From Candidula unifasciata (taxonomy: Eukaryota > Mollusca > Gastropoda > Stylommatophora > Geomitridae), in contig CAJHNH020000233.1 in NCBI GenBank assembly GCA_905116865.2, positions 62,001 to 126,000 of the forward strand: a DNA stretch of 64,000 bases, given 5' to 3'. A program made the translations under genes and the position numbers. The notes beneath the pieces are model-generated. The model was not told the DNA's origin. It saw nothing but the letters and a program-made list of their open reading frames with translations, and did no database searches. Positions 44,385 to 53,624 of this stretch are shown one piece after another (position 1 is the stretch's first letter; every line of letters starts with the position of its first letter).

Positions 44385-44640
44385 AACTTTAGCTGGTTTG
44401 TTGAGTATCCTTTACAAGACGTTGCAGAACCAACCCCAACAGCCCCTGGTTGTTGTGTAGTTTTCGTAGGCAAATTTACGTCCAGTAGTTTGCCACTGCG
44501 ATCTGGACGGTCGGTTTTCTTGATACCACTGTCGAAACCAACGCAAGGCGTATGGCCCGCAGCTGAGATCGAACCCGGCATACCGGCATTACGAAGCGTT
44601 CGCATCGACTTAGCCACAGAGCTGACTTACTTTACCTACA
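44385..44640 (-). mobile_element. tRNA-derived SINE family A (minus)
   Basis: On the minus strand the head GCTCTGTGGCTAAGTCGATG then GGGTTCGATCTCAGCTGC precedes GGTTTCGACAGTGGTATCAA, GGACGTAAATTTGCCTACG and GTTGGTTCTGCAACGTCTTG. One of the better copies. Confidence 0.85.
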
Positions 44641-44674
44641 AAGGTAAATAAAGCGGAATACATGTCAACAGATG

Positions 44675-44838
44675 CTGAATGTTGAATTAAGAATCTACAT
44701 CACAGCATAAGAGCTCATTCCCATCTTCAGCAGCAAGCGAAGAGTTGAAATTCTAATGGTACCAGTAACTGTCTGATTGTATATCCGTCTCGCCTTTCCC
44801 CTGAGCGTCGAGAGTCGGCCAGATCACTTGGTCCAACA
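44675..44838 (+). repeat. Family D copy ending in a TATG microsatellite
   Basis: TTAAGAATCTACATCACAGC, CCCATCTTCAGCAGCAAGCG, CGTCTCGCCTTTCCCCTGAG. The family sequence stops at GCCAGATCACTTGG, where the microsatellite begins. Confidence 0.75.
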
Positions 44839-44839
44839 A

Positions 44840-45395
44840 GTACGTATGTATGTATGTATGTATGTATGCATGTATGTATGCGTGTATGTATGCGTGTATG
44901 TATGCGTGTATGTATGTAGGTATGTGTGTAGGTATGTGTGTAGGTATGTGTGTAGGTATGTGTGTAGGTATGTGTGTAGGTATGTGTGTATGTGTGTATG
45001 TATGTAGGTATGTATGTATGTATGTATGTATGTATGTATGTATGTATGTATGTATGTATGTATGTATGTATGTATGTATGTATGTATGTATGTATGTATG
45101 TATGTATGTATGTATGTATGTATGTATGTATGTATGTATGTATGTATGTATGTATGTATGTATGTATGTATGTATGTATGTATGTATGTATGTATGTATG
45201 TATGTATGTATGTATGTATGTATGTATGTATGTATGTATGTATGTATGTATGTATGTATGTATGTATGTATGTATGTATGTATGTATGTATGTATGTATG
45301 TATGTATGTATGTATGTATGTATGTATGTATGTATGTATGTATGTATGTATGTATGTATGTATGCATGCATGCATGCATGCATGCATGCATGTGC
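44840..45395. repeat. (TATG)n microsatellite, ~555 bp
   Basis: The first ~170 bp carry variant TGCG, TAGG and TGTG tetramers, followed by about 350 bp of pure TATG and then GCATGCAT repeats. Frames of 130-240 codons on both strands (YIHT and YVCM repeats) follow from the repeat. Confidence 0.98.
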
Positions 45396-45900
45396 ACACA
45401 TCTAAGTAATACCCACGTGCAATCATAAGTAATCCCATGACATGTGGAGATCATCACCCTTGATAGTGCTAAACGCAAATATACCCCATAGATAAACGGA
45501 CAAAGAAAACCTGATCCAGTGACTTATCAGAACTGGCATGGGATATTCACAGCGCTGACGATATGCTCGACCTACTTTCAATTTAACCTGATTTACCAGT
45601 AGTATTTCCACTATCGCCTTCTGGTGACTATATCTTCTGTTGGTGTGATAACACTACTGCTCTCCTGTTGTCATCTGTTGTCCCCTTCGTGAATATGTAG
45701 TTATTTATTTATCATAAAAAAGCTACGGTGTTTTAGCCATGTTAATTGATAACCAGCAAGTAAGAATTAGTGCAACATGCTCAAACAGAATCTTACTTAC
45801 TGATACAGAGCTGCAGGCCTAATCACCACACCTAAATAATTACAGGAATGACATTCCCTCGAAATGATAGCGTAAACTATTCACAACCACTGTGTAATTA
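45396..45900. other. Unassigned
   Basis: No gene or repeat recognised. Confidence 0.5.
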
Positions 45901-45905
45901 CAACC

Positions 45906-45907
<2 letters not shown>

Positions 45908-45949
<42 letters not shown>

Positions 45950-45950
45950 A
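45908..45950. repeat. (CAA)n microsatellite
   Basis: About 14 CAA triplets. Confidence 0.95.
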
Positions 45951-46204
45951 TAACAGAACAAGGATTTAAAAAGAAAGATTCAGGAGAATATAAAATCATG
46001 TGATGCCGTTTTATAACTGCCAGCTGGTAATGCAAAAGCCACAGGGGAAATTCATTTGGCTGGTATAAGTTTGCGCCAAGATAAACTGGGTTGTGTTTCG
46101 GGAAGCAAAAAGAAAAAAAATAGTAACAAAAAAAGGGGATGGTATAATGTTGGAGTTAATAGTGTGTGGAAACCGAGAGATGTTCGGCACGTATAGTATA
46201 ATGA

Positions 46205-46370
46205 TCGGAAGCCGTTGTGCTGTCTTCGGTGAGAAGTAGTAGTTTTTCCCTCCACCTTTGGACTCAGATCTTGAGTTTTGCGTGCAGATCTTTTAGATAC
46301 ATCTGGCTTATCTGTAAGCAGACTGTAGGTCCCTCGCCTCTCAGGCACATGCATTCCAGAACACCCCTAA
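46205..46370 (+). repeat. SINE-like family C fragment
   Basis: CCACCTTTGGACTCAGATCT, GCGTGCAGATCTTTTAGATA and CTCGCCTCTCAGGCACATGC, in family order, diverged. Confidence 0.6.
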
Positions 46371-46600
46371 CTGCAAATCTTAGGATGTGAAGCGGCAGAC
46401 TCGCCCAGCCAGTCGGCAAAGCACGTCACGACGCCGATGATAATAATGACGACGGCAATGACGACGCAGGTTTTATACAAATGCTGATACAGCAACCACA
46501 TCGTTACGATTGCCTTGATTACATATGGCACAGGCTGAGGGTCCGTTCCCACTTGGCAGACATAATTAACTATATACACGAGTGTGTGTACAACATCTGC
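46370..46600 (-). other. Unrecognised hydrophobic open frame, possible exon
   Basis: On the minus strand, after a TTGCAG-like acceptor, an open frame of about 75 codons runs to TAG near 46370. It includes VPYVIKAIVTMWLLYQHLYK and the hydrophobic run TCVVIAVVIIIIGVVTCFAD, suggesting one or two membrane segments. Third positions are relatively GC-rich. I do not recognise a family. It is bounded downstream by a family-C SINE-like copy. It could be a real membrane-protein exon or a chance frame. Confidence 0.2.
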
Positions 46601-46991
46601 AATCTAATTTACTAACTCAAACTTCTGAAGAGCGCCAATTTGTTTCAACGCACTGTCCAAATTTGCGTACACTCAGCTAATGTCAAAAATATCACCATCA
46701 TTATCACCTAGTGCCTTGTCGACAGGTTTCGGCGGTCACGTTGATGTGGACTTGCAGGGGTGAGGGCGATACACCCCCCCCCACCCCCCACAAAAAGCCC
46801 GTTACGTGCAGGGGGGAGAGGGATTAAGGAAGGGAGTGTATAAGAATAACATGTCAAAAAATTATTGCAAGCAGTTTCAGAGCTGACTGAAGAAGCAAAC
46901 TAAATAGATTGTGACGGTACAACTTTACGGGTCGCTGAGTGAATTACAAAAGACAGTGAAGTTCATACTAGAGACAGCACTGCAGATATAG

Positions 46992-46992
46992 A

Positions 46993-47023
<31 letters not shown>

Positions 47024-47262
47024 AAGAAGAAGAAGAAGAAGAAGAAGAAGAAGAAGAAGAAGAAGAAGAAGAAGAAGAAGAAGAAGAAGAAGAAGAACAA
47101 GAAGAAGAAGAAGAACAAGAACAAGAACAAGAAGAACAAGAAGAAGAACAAGAAGAAGAAGAAAGAGGAGGAGGAGGAGGAGAAGAAGAAGAAGAAGAAG
47201 AAGAAGAAGAAGAAGAAGAAGAAGAAGAAGAAGAAGAAGAAGAAGAAGAAGAAGAAGAAGAT
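46992..47262. repeat. (GAA)n microsatellite, ~270 bp
   Basis: GAA with a central GAACAA-rich block (47090-47160) and a GGA block (47163-47180). Minus-strand poly-Leu and poly-Phe frames are by-products. Confidence 0.98.
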
Positions 47263-47662
47263 GTGATGGCAATAACGCACTTGAAATCCCATGCTTAATT
47301 TCTGGTAGACCTTTCTCAACACGGGCGGGTCGTTCTAGTCGCATTCTGGAGCTCTAAAAAGAACTCTTGTTTACTGTTGATGCTACCAAGGAGACAGACC
47401 CTCCAAATATTGTCCCGACCGGCGGCGAGGTCGTCTTCTGGCCAGCTAATGGTGACATTCAGTAAGGATGCATTTGGCAGCCAAGCGAGCGACGGTTTTT
47501 GTCATGACAGATCGTGACGAACCGGCTGTCAATCCGAGCGGTGTGCTTGTGACATCAGCAGATTTTTATTCGTAGGGTAGCCAGCAAGCGTGCGCATGGG
47601 TGATTTTCAGCGTGCATGTATACTTCCAGGTTTGTGTGTACGCAGGTATGTATACTTGCAGG

Positions 47663-47770
47663 TTTGTGTGTGTGTGTGTGTGTGCGCGCGCGCGTGTATG
47701 TGTATGCATGCATGTATGTGTTGGTATATGTGGATGTTTATGTACGTGCGTACGTACGTATCTACGCAGT
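47663..47770. repeat. (TG)n(CG)n and TACG-type microsatellite
   Basis: A TG run, then GCGCGCGCG, then diverged TGTA and TACG repeats. Alternating purine-pyrimidine, so Z-DNA-prone. Confidence 0.85.
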
Positions 47771-47814
47771 TATGCGTTCTACGATTTAAAACAGAGGTTC
47801 TCAAGGATCTACTA

Positions 47815-48480
47815 TAACTGCTAAGATTTACAACAGTTCCTAGAATCTCCAACAGTTGCTAAGAAATACTACCGTGCGCTAAAACCTACTTCAGTTGCTA
47901 AAATCTAATTCTGATGCAAAGATCTACTTCAGGTTTAAAGATCTCTCTCATGTGCTAAGATCTACGTCAGGTGCTAAGATCTACGTCAGGTGCTAAGATC
48001 TACGTCAGGTGCTAAGATCTACTTTAGGTGCTAAGATCTACGTCAGGTGCTAAGATCTACGTCAGGTGCTAAGATCTACGTCAGGTGCTAAGATCTACGT
48101 CAGGTGCTAAGATCTACGTCAGGTGCTAAGATCTACGTCAGGTGCTAAGATCTACTTTAGGTGCTAAGATCTACTTTAGGTGCTAAGATCTACTTTAGGT
48201 GCTAAGATCTACTTTAGGTGCTAAGATCTACTTTAGGTGCTAAGATCTACTTTAGGTGCTAAATCTACTTCAGGTGCTAAGATCTTTTTTAGGTGCTAAT
48301 ATCTACTATAGGTATTAAGATCTACTAATAAAGCTGCTAAGATCTACTAAAGCTGATTAGATCTACTACAGCTGCTAAAACACACTGAACCTCTCCAGAA
48401 CACAAACAGAGAAAAAACAGTCTATTAACAGTTGCTGCTAAGATCTAAAACAGTTCCTAGGATCTCCCCATCTGTTGCTA
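47815..48480. repeat. 19-bp minisatellite
   Basis: The unit is GTGCTAAGATCTACGTCAG with a TACTTTAGG subtype. The two subtypes are grouped in blocks. Copies decay at both edges (GCTAAGATTTACAACAGTTC on the left). Confidence 0.95.
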
Positions 48481-48949
48481 AGACACCCAGCCCCTAGTCA
48501 TAAACTTACCATAAACCTAAACCCATTTCCACTCCATTGGCTATTACCCATTGTTGCTGGCCAGCTTTTGCACAATTAAAACCAAACATAAATGGTGGCA
48601 GAAATCAAATGTGGATTTGGCTTTCTGGTAAATTAGATTTCGGTTTCAGCAATTCCAGCTTAGTTAATTACCAGTAGGTCGCTGGAAGGTGAAGCAGTTT
48701 TCATTATTGTTGTTTGGCTGTTGTTAGCGTTGCTGTAGTGGTTACTGCTAGCGTGGTTGTTATTAGTGTTGTTTTTGTTGTAATGTTAGCATGATTGACG
48801 AGCCGTTTTAGAGTTAAATGAATATTTAGTTTTAGTTGCGCTTGTTATCCTTTTTTTTTTTAATCCCTTCACGGCTGAATGATAGTGAAGTTTAAAAAAA
48901 ATAAAGAACGCGTTTTGACGACATGGTGTGTGTCGGGCTAACTATGAAC
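48481..48949. other. Unassigned
   Basis: GTTGTT-type irregular repeats near 48700-48790. No gene. Confidence 0.5.
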
Positions 48950-49220
48950 TGCAATTCTTCTTCTTCTCTTCGCGTTAACCAGCTGTAAACTCTAGTGGAA
49001 AGTTATGGTTGTTCAACCACCTCTGTACCTCTGACTTATTCCAGAATTTCAGTATTGCGAGCACATCCGTTTTACTATTTGTATGCAAACAAACTGTCAG
49101 TTCCTCCTCTTTCCGTCTTTGAAGGAAACATCTCTATTCAGCTTATACCATGCTTGTCAGGGGGCAGAAGGTCCGTTCCTTCCGCCCCGCTCCCCCATAC
49201 ATGGGGAAATTCCAGTGACG
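48950..49220 (+). repeat. SINE-like family C copy
   Basis: TTCGCGTTAACCAGCTGTAA, AGTTATGGTTGTTCAACCAC, CCAGAATTTCAGTATTGCG and CTTTGAAGGAAACATC, ending near CCCATACATGGGG. Diverged. Confidence 0.75.
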
Positions 49221-50430
49221 GAATGTTTGTGTTGGCATTACTGATGGTTGCCTTTTGTCATTTCAACTCACGTGTATGTTATTGGCTTTACCGAGAGTGT
49301 CGTTTCCACAAGGGATAGCGGCGATCAATCCGTTGGTTTTTCGAAGGCGCAGGAGTGGAGCAATGACGGAGGCGACTTGCTTGCAGTGAAGTTGGATTTG
49401 ATACATTTTATACACTGAACCAGTCTCCAAAGAGGACGTTTTCCCACTGCCATTTGATCCCTATGCGCCTCCCCCACAGAAACAAAAGCCCCTAAGTCAG
49501 CAGACCGTTGCAGTTTGATCATTAGCGATCGCATTCCGCTAAAGGTAATGGTGAGAGGATCGACCTCATTGTACCGGGTTTTATCTCCTGCGGCTTGGTC
49601 TCTCTGCGCAGAACGGCTAGCCACCTGCCGAGAGCGCCGTACGTAGCACGAACTACGTAGCTCCGACGACGGCCCCCATTAATTTCTTTTTAAAATTGCA
49701 CTCGAGAATTGAAAGGCGCAATCGAGACACGGACAACCTCTAGACCCCCCCCCCCCCCCCGGTTAAAATTATGTCTTTCCCATCTTTCCCACTCAACTCT
49801 ATAGTTTTCTTCTCCGTGTGTTTTTTGCGCTGCCTTTATTCTCTTGACCGTGATGGTTCTAGTGCCTAGAATTGTTATATATCTTCTAGTTATAATGGGT
49901 TGTTTGTTTTGTCAGATCTAAATATGGTCAGGGAGTGCTACAAGCTACAAGCTGAAAACCACTGAGACATCAAAGCACCGGCTCTGAATGATCCTTTTGA
50001 CATAATCTTAATATACTTGTGCATTCATCTGAAGGTTTAGATATCTGTTTAAAACATGACTGCGATATCTGCGCATTTTGGCAGACACATCCGACTTCTG
50101 CAGGCATTTGTTGTAATGGTTTGCGATCACAGTGACATAATCTAAATCTGTTGGTGTTTGCCTGTGTGTTAATTTCTCTCAGCGTGTCACCTCTGCTTTT
50201 GTGTTGGCCGGTGTGAATATATCTGCGCCGTTTGATGTTTACAGCGATGTTGAAACTGTTTTGAATGGGCAGCCGTTGAGAACATATTTGAGGACGAGTT
50301 GCCAACGGCAAACTGGTCTTGTTGAAATTTCTTTTATAAACATAATTGTTCATTTCGTTGCTTCATTACTGGGTGAATGGAACGCTATCGTGCTGTGTTT
50401 ATAGAGGCTTACTGACAAATACAGAAACAA
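49221..50430. other. Unassigned, with poly-C at 49745-49760
   Basis: Minus frames of 99 codons (49325-49624) and 127 codons (49970-50353) show no domain, membrane segment or splice support. I do not call them genes. Confidence 0.4.
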
Positions 50431-50545
50431 ATGTGGGAGGAAGGGGGAGAGACAGAGAGAAGAGCAGTGATTATATGTAAACACAAATCAGAGGTTAGGC
50501 AGACAGGCAGGCAGATGAATGAATGGTTGGATAACTGGATGGACG

Positions 50546-50629
<84 letters not shown>

Positions 50630-50706
50630 AAGCGGGAAAACAATAGAAAGTATGGGAAGCAGAAAGTTACGGGAAAAGCTTACCACACAAAAACATACAA
50701 ATACAA

Positions 50707-50771
<65 letters not shown>

Positions 50772-50840
50772 CGGGAAAACAATAGAAAGTATGGGAAGCA
50801 GAAAGTTACGGGAAAAGCTTAACACAAAAAACATATACAA

Positions 50841-50910
<70 letters not shown>
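50546..50910. repeat. Compound array: (GA)n alternating with a ~70-bp spacer
   Basis: Three GA tracts (about 50546-50626, 50710-50766 and 50843-50908) are separated by two nearly identical spacers containing AAGCGGGAAAACAATAGAAA and GGGAAGCAGAAAGTTACGGG, so the composite unit is about 135 bp. Confidence 0.93.
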
Positions 50911-50911
<1 letters not shown>

Positions 50912-51520
50912 ACATTTAGATAACACTCGTTTAGGACAGAAAGGGTGCACTGATAAGAAACGTCGGCAAGCAAAATTGTCAACAATAAATGCGTGTGTAT
51001 TTATTATTTTATTATAATTCCGTGTTGTACACACATACGTAAACATCCACATGTACGTCCACAAAAAATCCTAACAACACCAATCTCGAGAGGTGCCATC
51101 TCCACAATGTAATCTCCCTAACATGGGACATACCAGTGCCCTGTGCCAGTGTTCTTTAGGCCATAGGCTGCAAAAAAAGTCACAACAAACAGTCGCCAAT
51201 AATTCTGCGTAATTGTCTCTAACAAGAGAAGAAAAGCGATCTCTAAATTCATGAGCTACCAAACTGATGCTAATTTTTCGACTTCCTATTTGTGTGAAAA
51301 GGATTTTTCGACCATAGCATAATTAAAACCCAACAGAGATATCAAAATAATGATACTGCAGCGCTTCGTATATCAGAAACAACGCTCATCTCGCGTTAAT
51401 AGGATTTTCTAACTCCTAAGCAGCAGCAGATGTCACATAAGCTAATAACTGTAATGTTGTGCCACGAGACATAACATATAAACTGCCATCGACAATTGGG
51501 TGCGTTTTTTTCCCCTTGTT
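50911..51520. other. Unassigned
   Basis: No gene or repeat recognised. Confidence 0.5.
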
Positions 51521-51525
51521 TGGTT

Positions 51526-51612
51526 AGATGTCAGGTGGGCCGCGGGGCGAAAAACAGTCTCACATTTTGATGGGCCACGGGTGTGGAAAAAACAGGCTGA
51601 GAAACGCTGTCC
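51526..51612 (-). mobile_element. hAT-like MITE (short, minus)
   Basis: Reverse complement begins CAGCGTTTCTCAGCCTGTTT with CCGTGGCCCATCAAAATG and ends GCCCACCTGACA. The CAG.G(T)TTCTCA..CTG end is typical of hAT MITEs. Confidence 0.5.
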
Positions 51613-51675
51613 TACACCGTACTTTGACTAGTGATATCAGAGTACTTATCGAGGTGTCAGCGTGCGACAAAGATT

Positions 51676-52093
51676 AGACACGGCCCACTAACGCTTTTCA
51701 TAAGGCCATCCAGGTCAATGGAAATTTCCGTTTTTGTGCAACTCCGAGGGGCCGGTGTGTGTTCACCATGATTATCAAGTAGACTTATACAAACAATTAA
51801 ACTAAAGTTTCATAAATTTGCAAAATATTTTTTTTATAATTATTATTTATCTTTTCGAAGATACGTTAGTGTGCTATTAGAAAATATAATAATAATCAAA
51901 CTAATAATATATAGCACACTAAAATATCTTCAAAATGATAATTAATTTCAAAAAACGTGAAACTGTAGTTTAATTTGTATATAAATCTACTCGACAAACA
52001 TAGTGAACACACACCAGCACCTCGAAGTTGCACACAAACGGGAATTTCCATTAACACGATTGGCCTTATAAAAAGCTATAGTGGGCCGTGACA
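51676..52093. mobile_element. Foldback (long inverted repeat) element, family G
   Basis: The left arm (about 51676-51865) reads ACGGCCCAC, CATAAGGCCATCCAGGTCAA, CGAGGGGCCGGTGTGTGTTC and ATTAAACTAAAGTTTCA. The right arm is its diverged reverse complement, ending GGCCTTATAAAAAGC and GTGGGCCGT. The inner part pairs at GTGTGCTATTAGAAAATATA and TATATAGCACAC around a centre near 51890. It has no ORF. A half copy lies at 30835-31078. Confidence 0.85.
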
Positions 52094-52287
52094 TCAACAA
52101 ACCAAAACTAGATGTGATAAGCTTTAATATGGTTGTGTCCCTACTAGGCTTTATTATACGAAGTAACGATCGTAACCAGAGCGCACTGAGAGTGTACAGG
52201 CAAGTCCAAGACTTTAAGGGCATCCAACAGACAGGACGGATTAATGTGTAGTACAGCTGACTTTCACGCAGGGCTTTTCCTGTAGAG

Positions 52288-52489
52288 CAGCGGTTCTCAG
52301 CCTGTGGGTTGCGACCCCTTGTCTTTGGTGGTCAAAAGACCTTTTCACAGGGGTCGCCTAAGACCATCGGAAAACATGTATTTACTTAATTCGTGAAGAA
52401 GCTGCGAAAATAATTGTATGAGTGTGGGTCACAACAACACCAGGAACTGTATTAAAAGGTCGCGGCTTTAAGAAGATTGAGAACTATTG
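52288..52489 (+). mobile_element. SPIN-like hAT MITE (202 bp)
   Basis: It begins CAGCGGTTCTCAGCCTGTGG, followed by GTTGCGACCCCTTG, CACAGGGGTCGCCTAAGACC, ATCGGAAAACATGTATTTAC and GGAACTGTATTAAAAGGTCG, and ends AGATTGAGAACTATTG. This order matches the non-autonomous SPIN hAT transposon as remembered. Flanks CTGTAGAG and ATGTGGAG agree at 6 of 8 positions, compatible with an aged 8-bp hAT target duplication. Confidence 0.85.
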
Positions 52490-52789
52490 ATGTGGAGTTT
52501 TACGTTCGCCACTTCACTCACTGGTCAGAAAACGATGTGCAACATAACTAGAATACTATACTAAGCTAACAGGACGGAACAATTAAAGCAAATAAAACTG
52601 TTCGCGCCTGAGACTTAAACAGTCTCATACTAGATGGCAAACCCAAGATATCCCGTTCAACCCCTACAGAAGTTATAAATGAGACACCTGGGACAGCCAC
52701 AGCAGGCGGGTGTTACTCGCAAACATGTGAGGGCAAGGGTTTACAAACTAACTAAAATAAAGAGTATACGCTGAACAGACACTCGTTCA

Positions 52790-52912
52790 TTTGAATTCCA
52801 ATGGAAATGCTACTGGCACCGTTAGTATCGGAACTTTTCGCTGGCTGCTCAAGATGGGGACAGAGCGCTTATGGGAATGCCCCGAGTGTTGTGATGTCGG
52901 TTCTTGAATCAA
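52790..52912 (-). repeat. Dispersed repeat family D (minus)
   Basis: GCTGGCTGCTCAAGATGGGG, ACAGAGCGCTTATGGGAATG and GATGTCGGTTCTTGAATC match family D in reverse. Confidence 0.7.
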
Positions 52913-53620
52913 ATCAAATCAAATCAACCAAGGGGTACAAAATCGTGTCAACCAGGAGGAGAATAATAAAAATAATGCATCCCAGCTGAGACAAAAAAAT
53001 ATATTCATGTAAACCATGTGTTCTTCTTAAGCGAAGTCGTGTTACCCAGACTGTTGTTGTTATCGATCCAGCGGCGCATGAGCTTTCCCCCTTCGGCTCT
53101 GTTATTCAGGTTTAACTGTATAATCTATCTAGATAAATTAAAAAAAAAAAAAAATTATGAAAACGAAACCTCCTTTTCGGAGTTACAGCAGTTTGACAAT
53201 TCGATAAATTTTGTGACTAAGCAACTTGCAGTTACTGACGTAAATCTGCAGTAACGGGGTTACGTAAATCCGCAGTAACTGGTAACTGACGTAAATCCGC
53301 ACCTCCCTCAGATACCAGATAATGCATTTACACAGCATGCAAATATATGTAAAACACATATCTGATACTGAAGGAAGAGACGGAACTCTTGTGACCTTAG
53401 GTCTGTGGTTCGAATCGATCCAAGGTGAGGCAATCAGTGAGCTTATTTCATGCAGGGTATGTTAAACATGCACAAGATAAACACAGACAAGCAGCATGCA
53501 TAAATAAATAAACTATATGAAAACAGTGGTGGCTTTTCTTTTGTTAAATACGTGGAAGTCAAGAATAGGAGTATCAGTCCTGGATTTGTGCTGAGGAAAA
53601 AAAAATAGGGGGGTGGGGAG
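52913..53620. other. Unassigned
   Basis: Near 53220-53300 a short segment (GTTACTGACGTAAATC.GCA) is repeated two to three times. No gene. Confidence 0.5.
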
Positions 53621-53624
53621 GAGA

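Noticed and set aside
44753..45478. Frames of 130-240 codons in the TATG tract
   Set aside because: Tetranucleotide repeats yield YIHT or YVCM polypeptides in several frames and both strands; not genes.
46925..47344. Poly-Leu/poly-Phe protein on the minus strand
   Set aside because: A (GAA)n microsatellite read in reverse.
49970..50353. 127-codon minus-strand frame
   Set aside because: No domain, no splice context, and composition like surrounding DNA.
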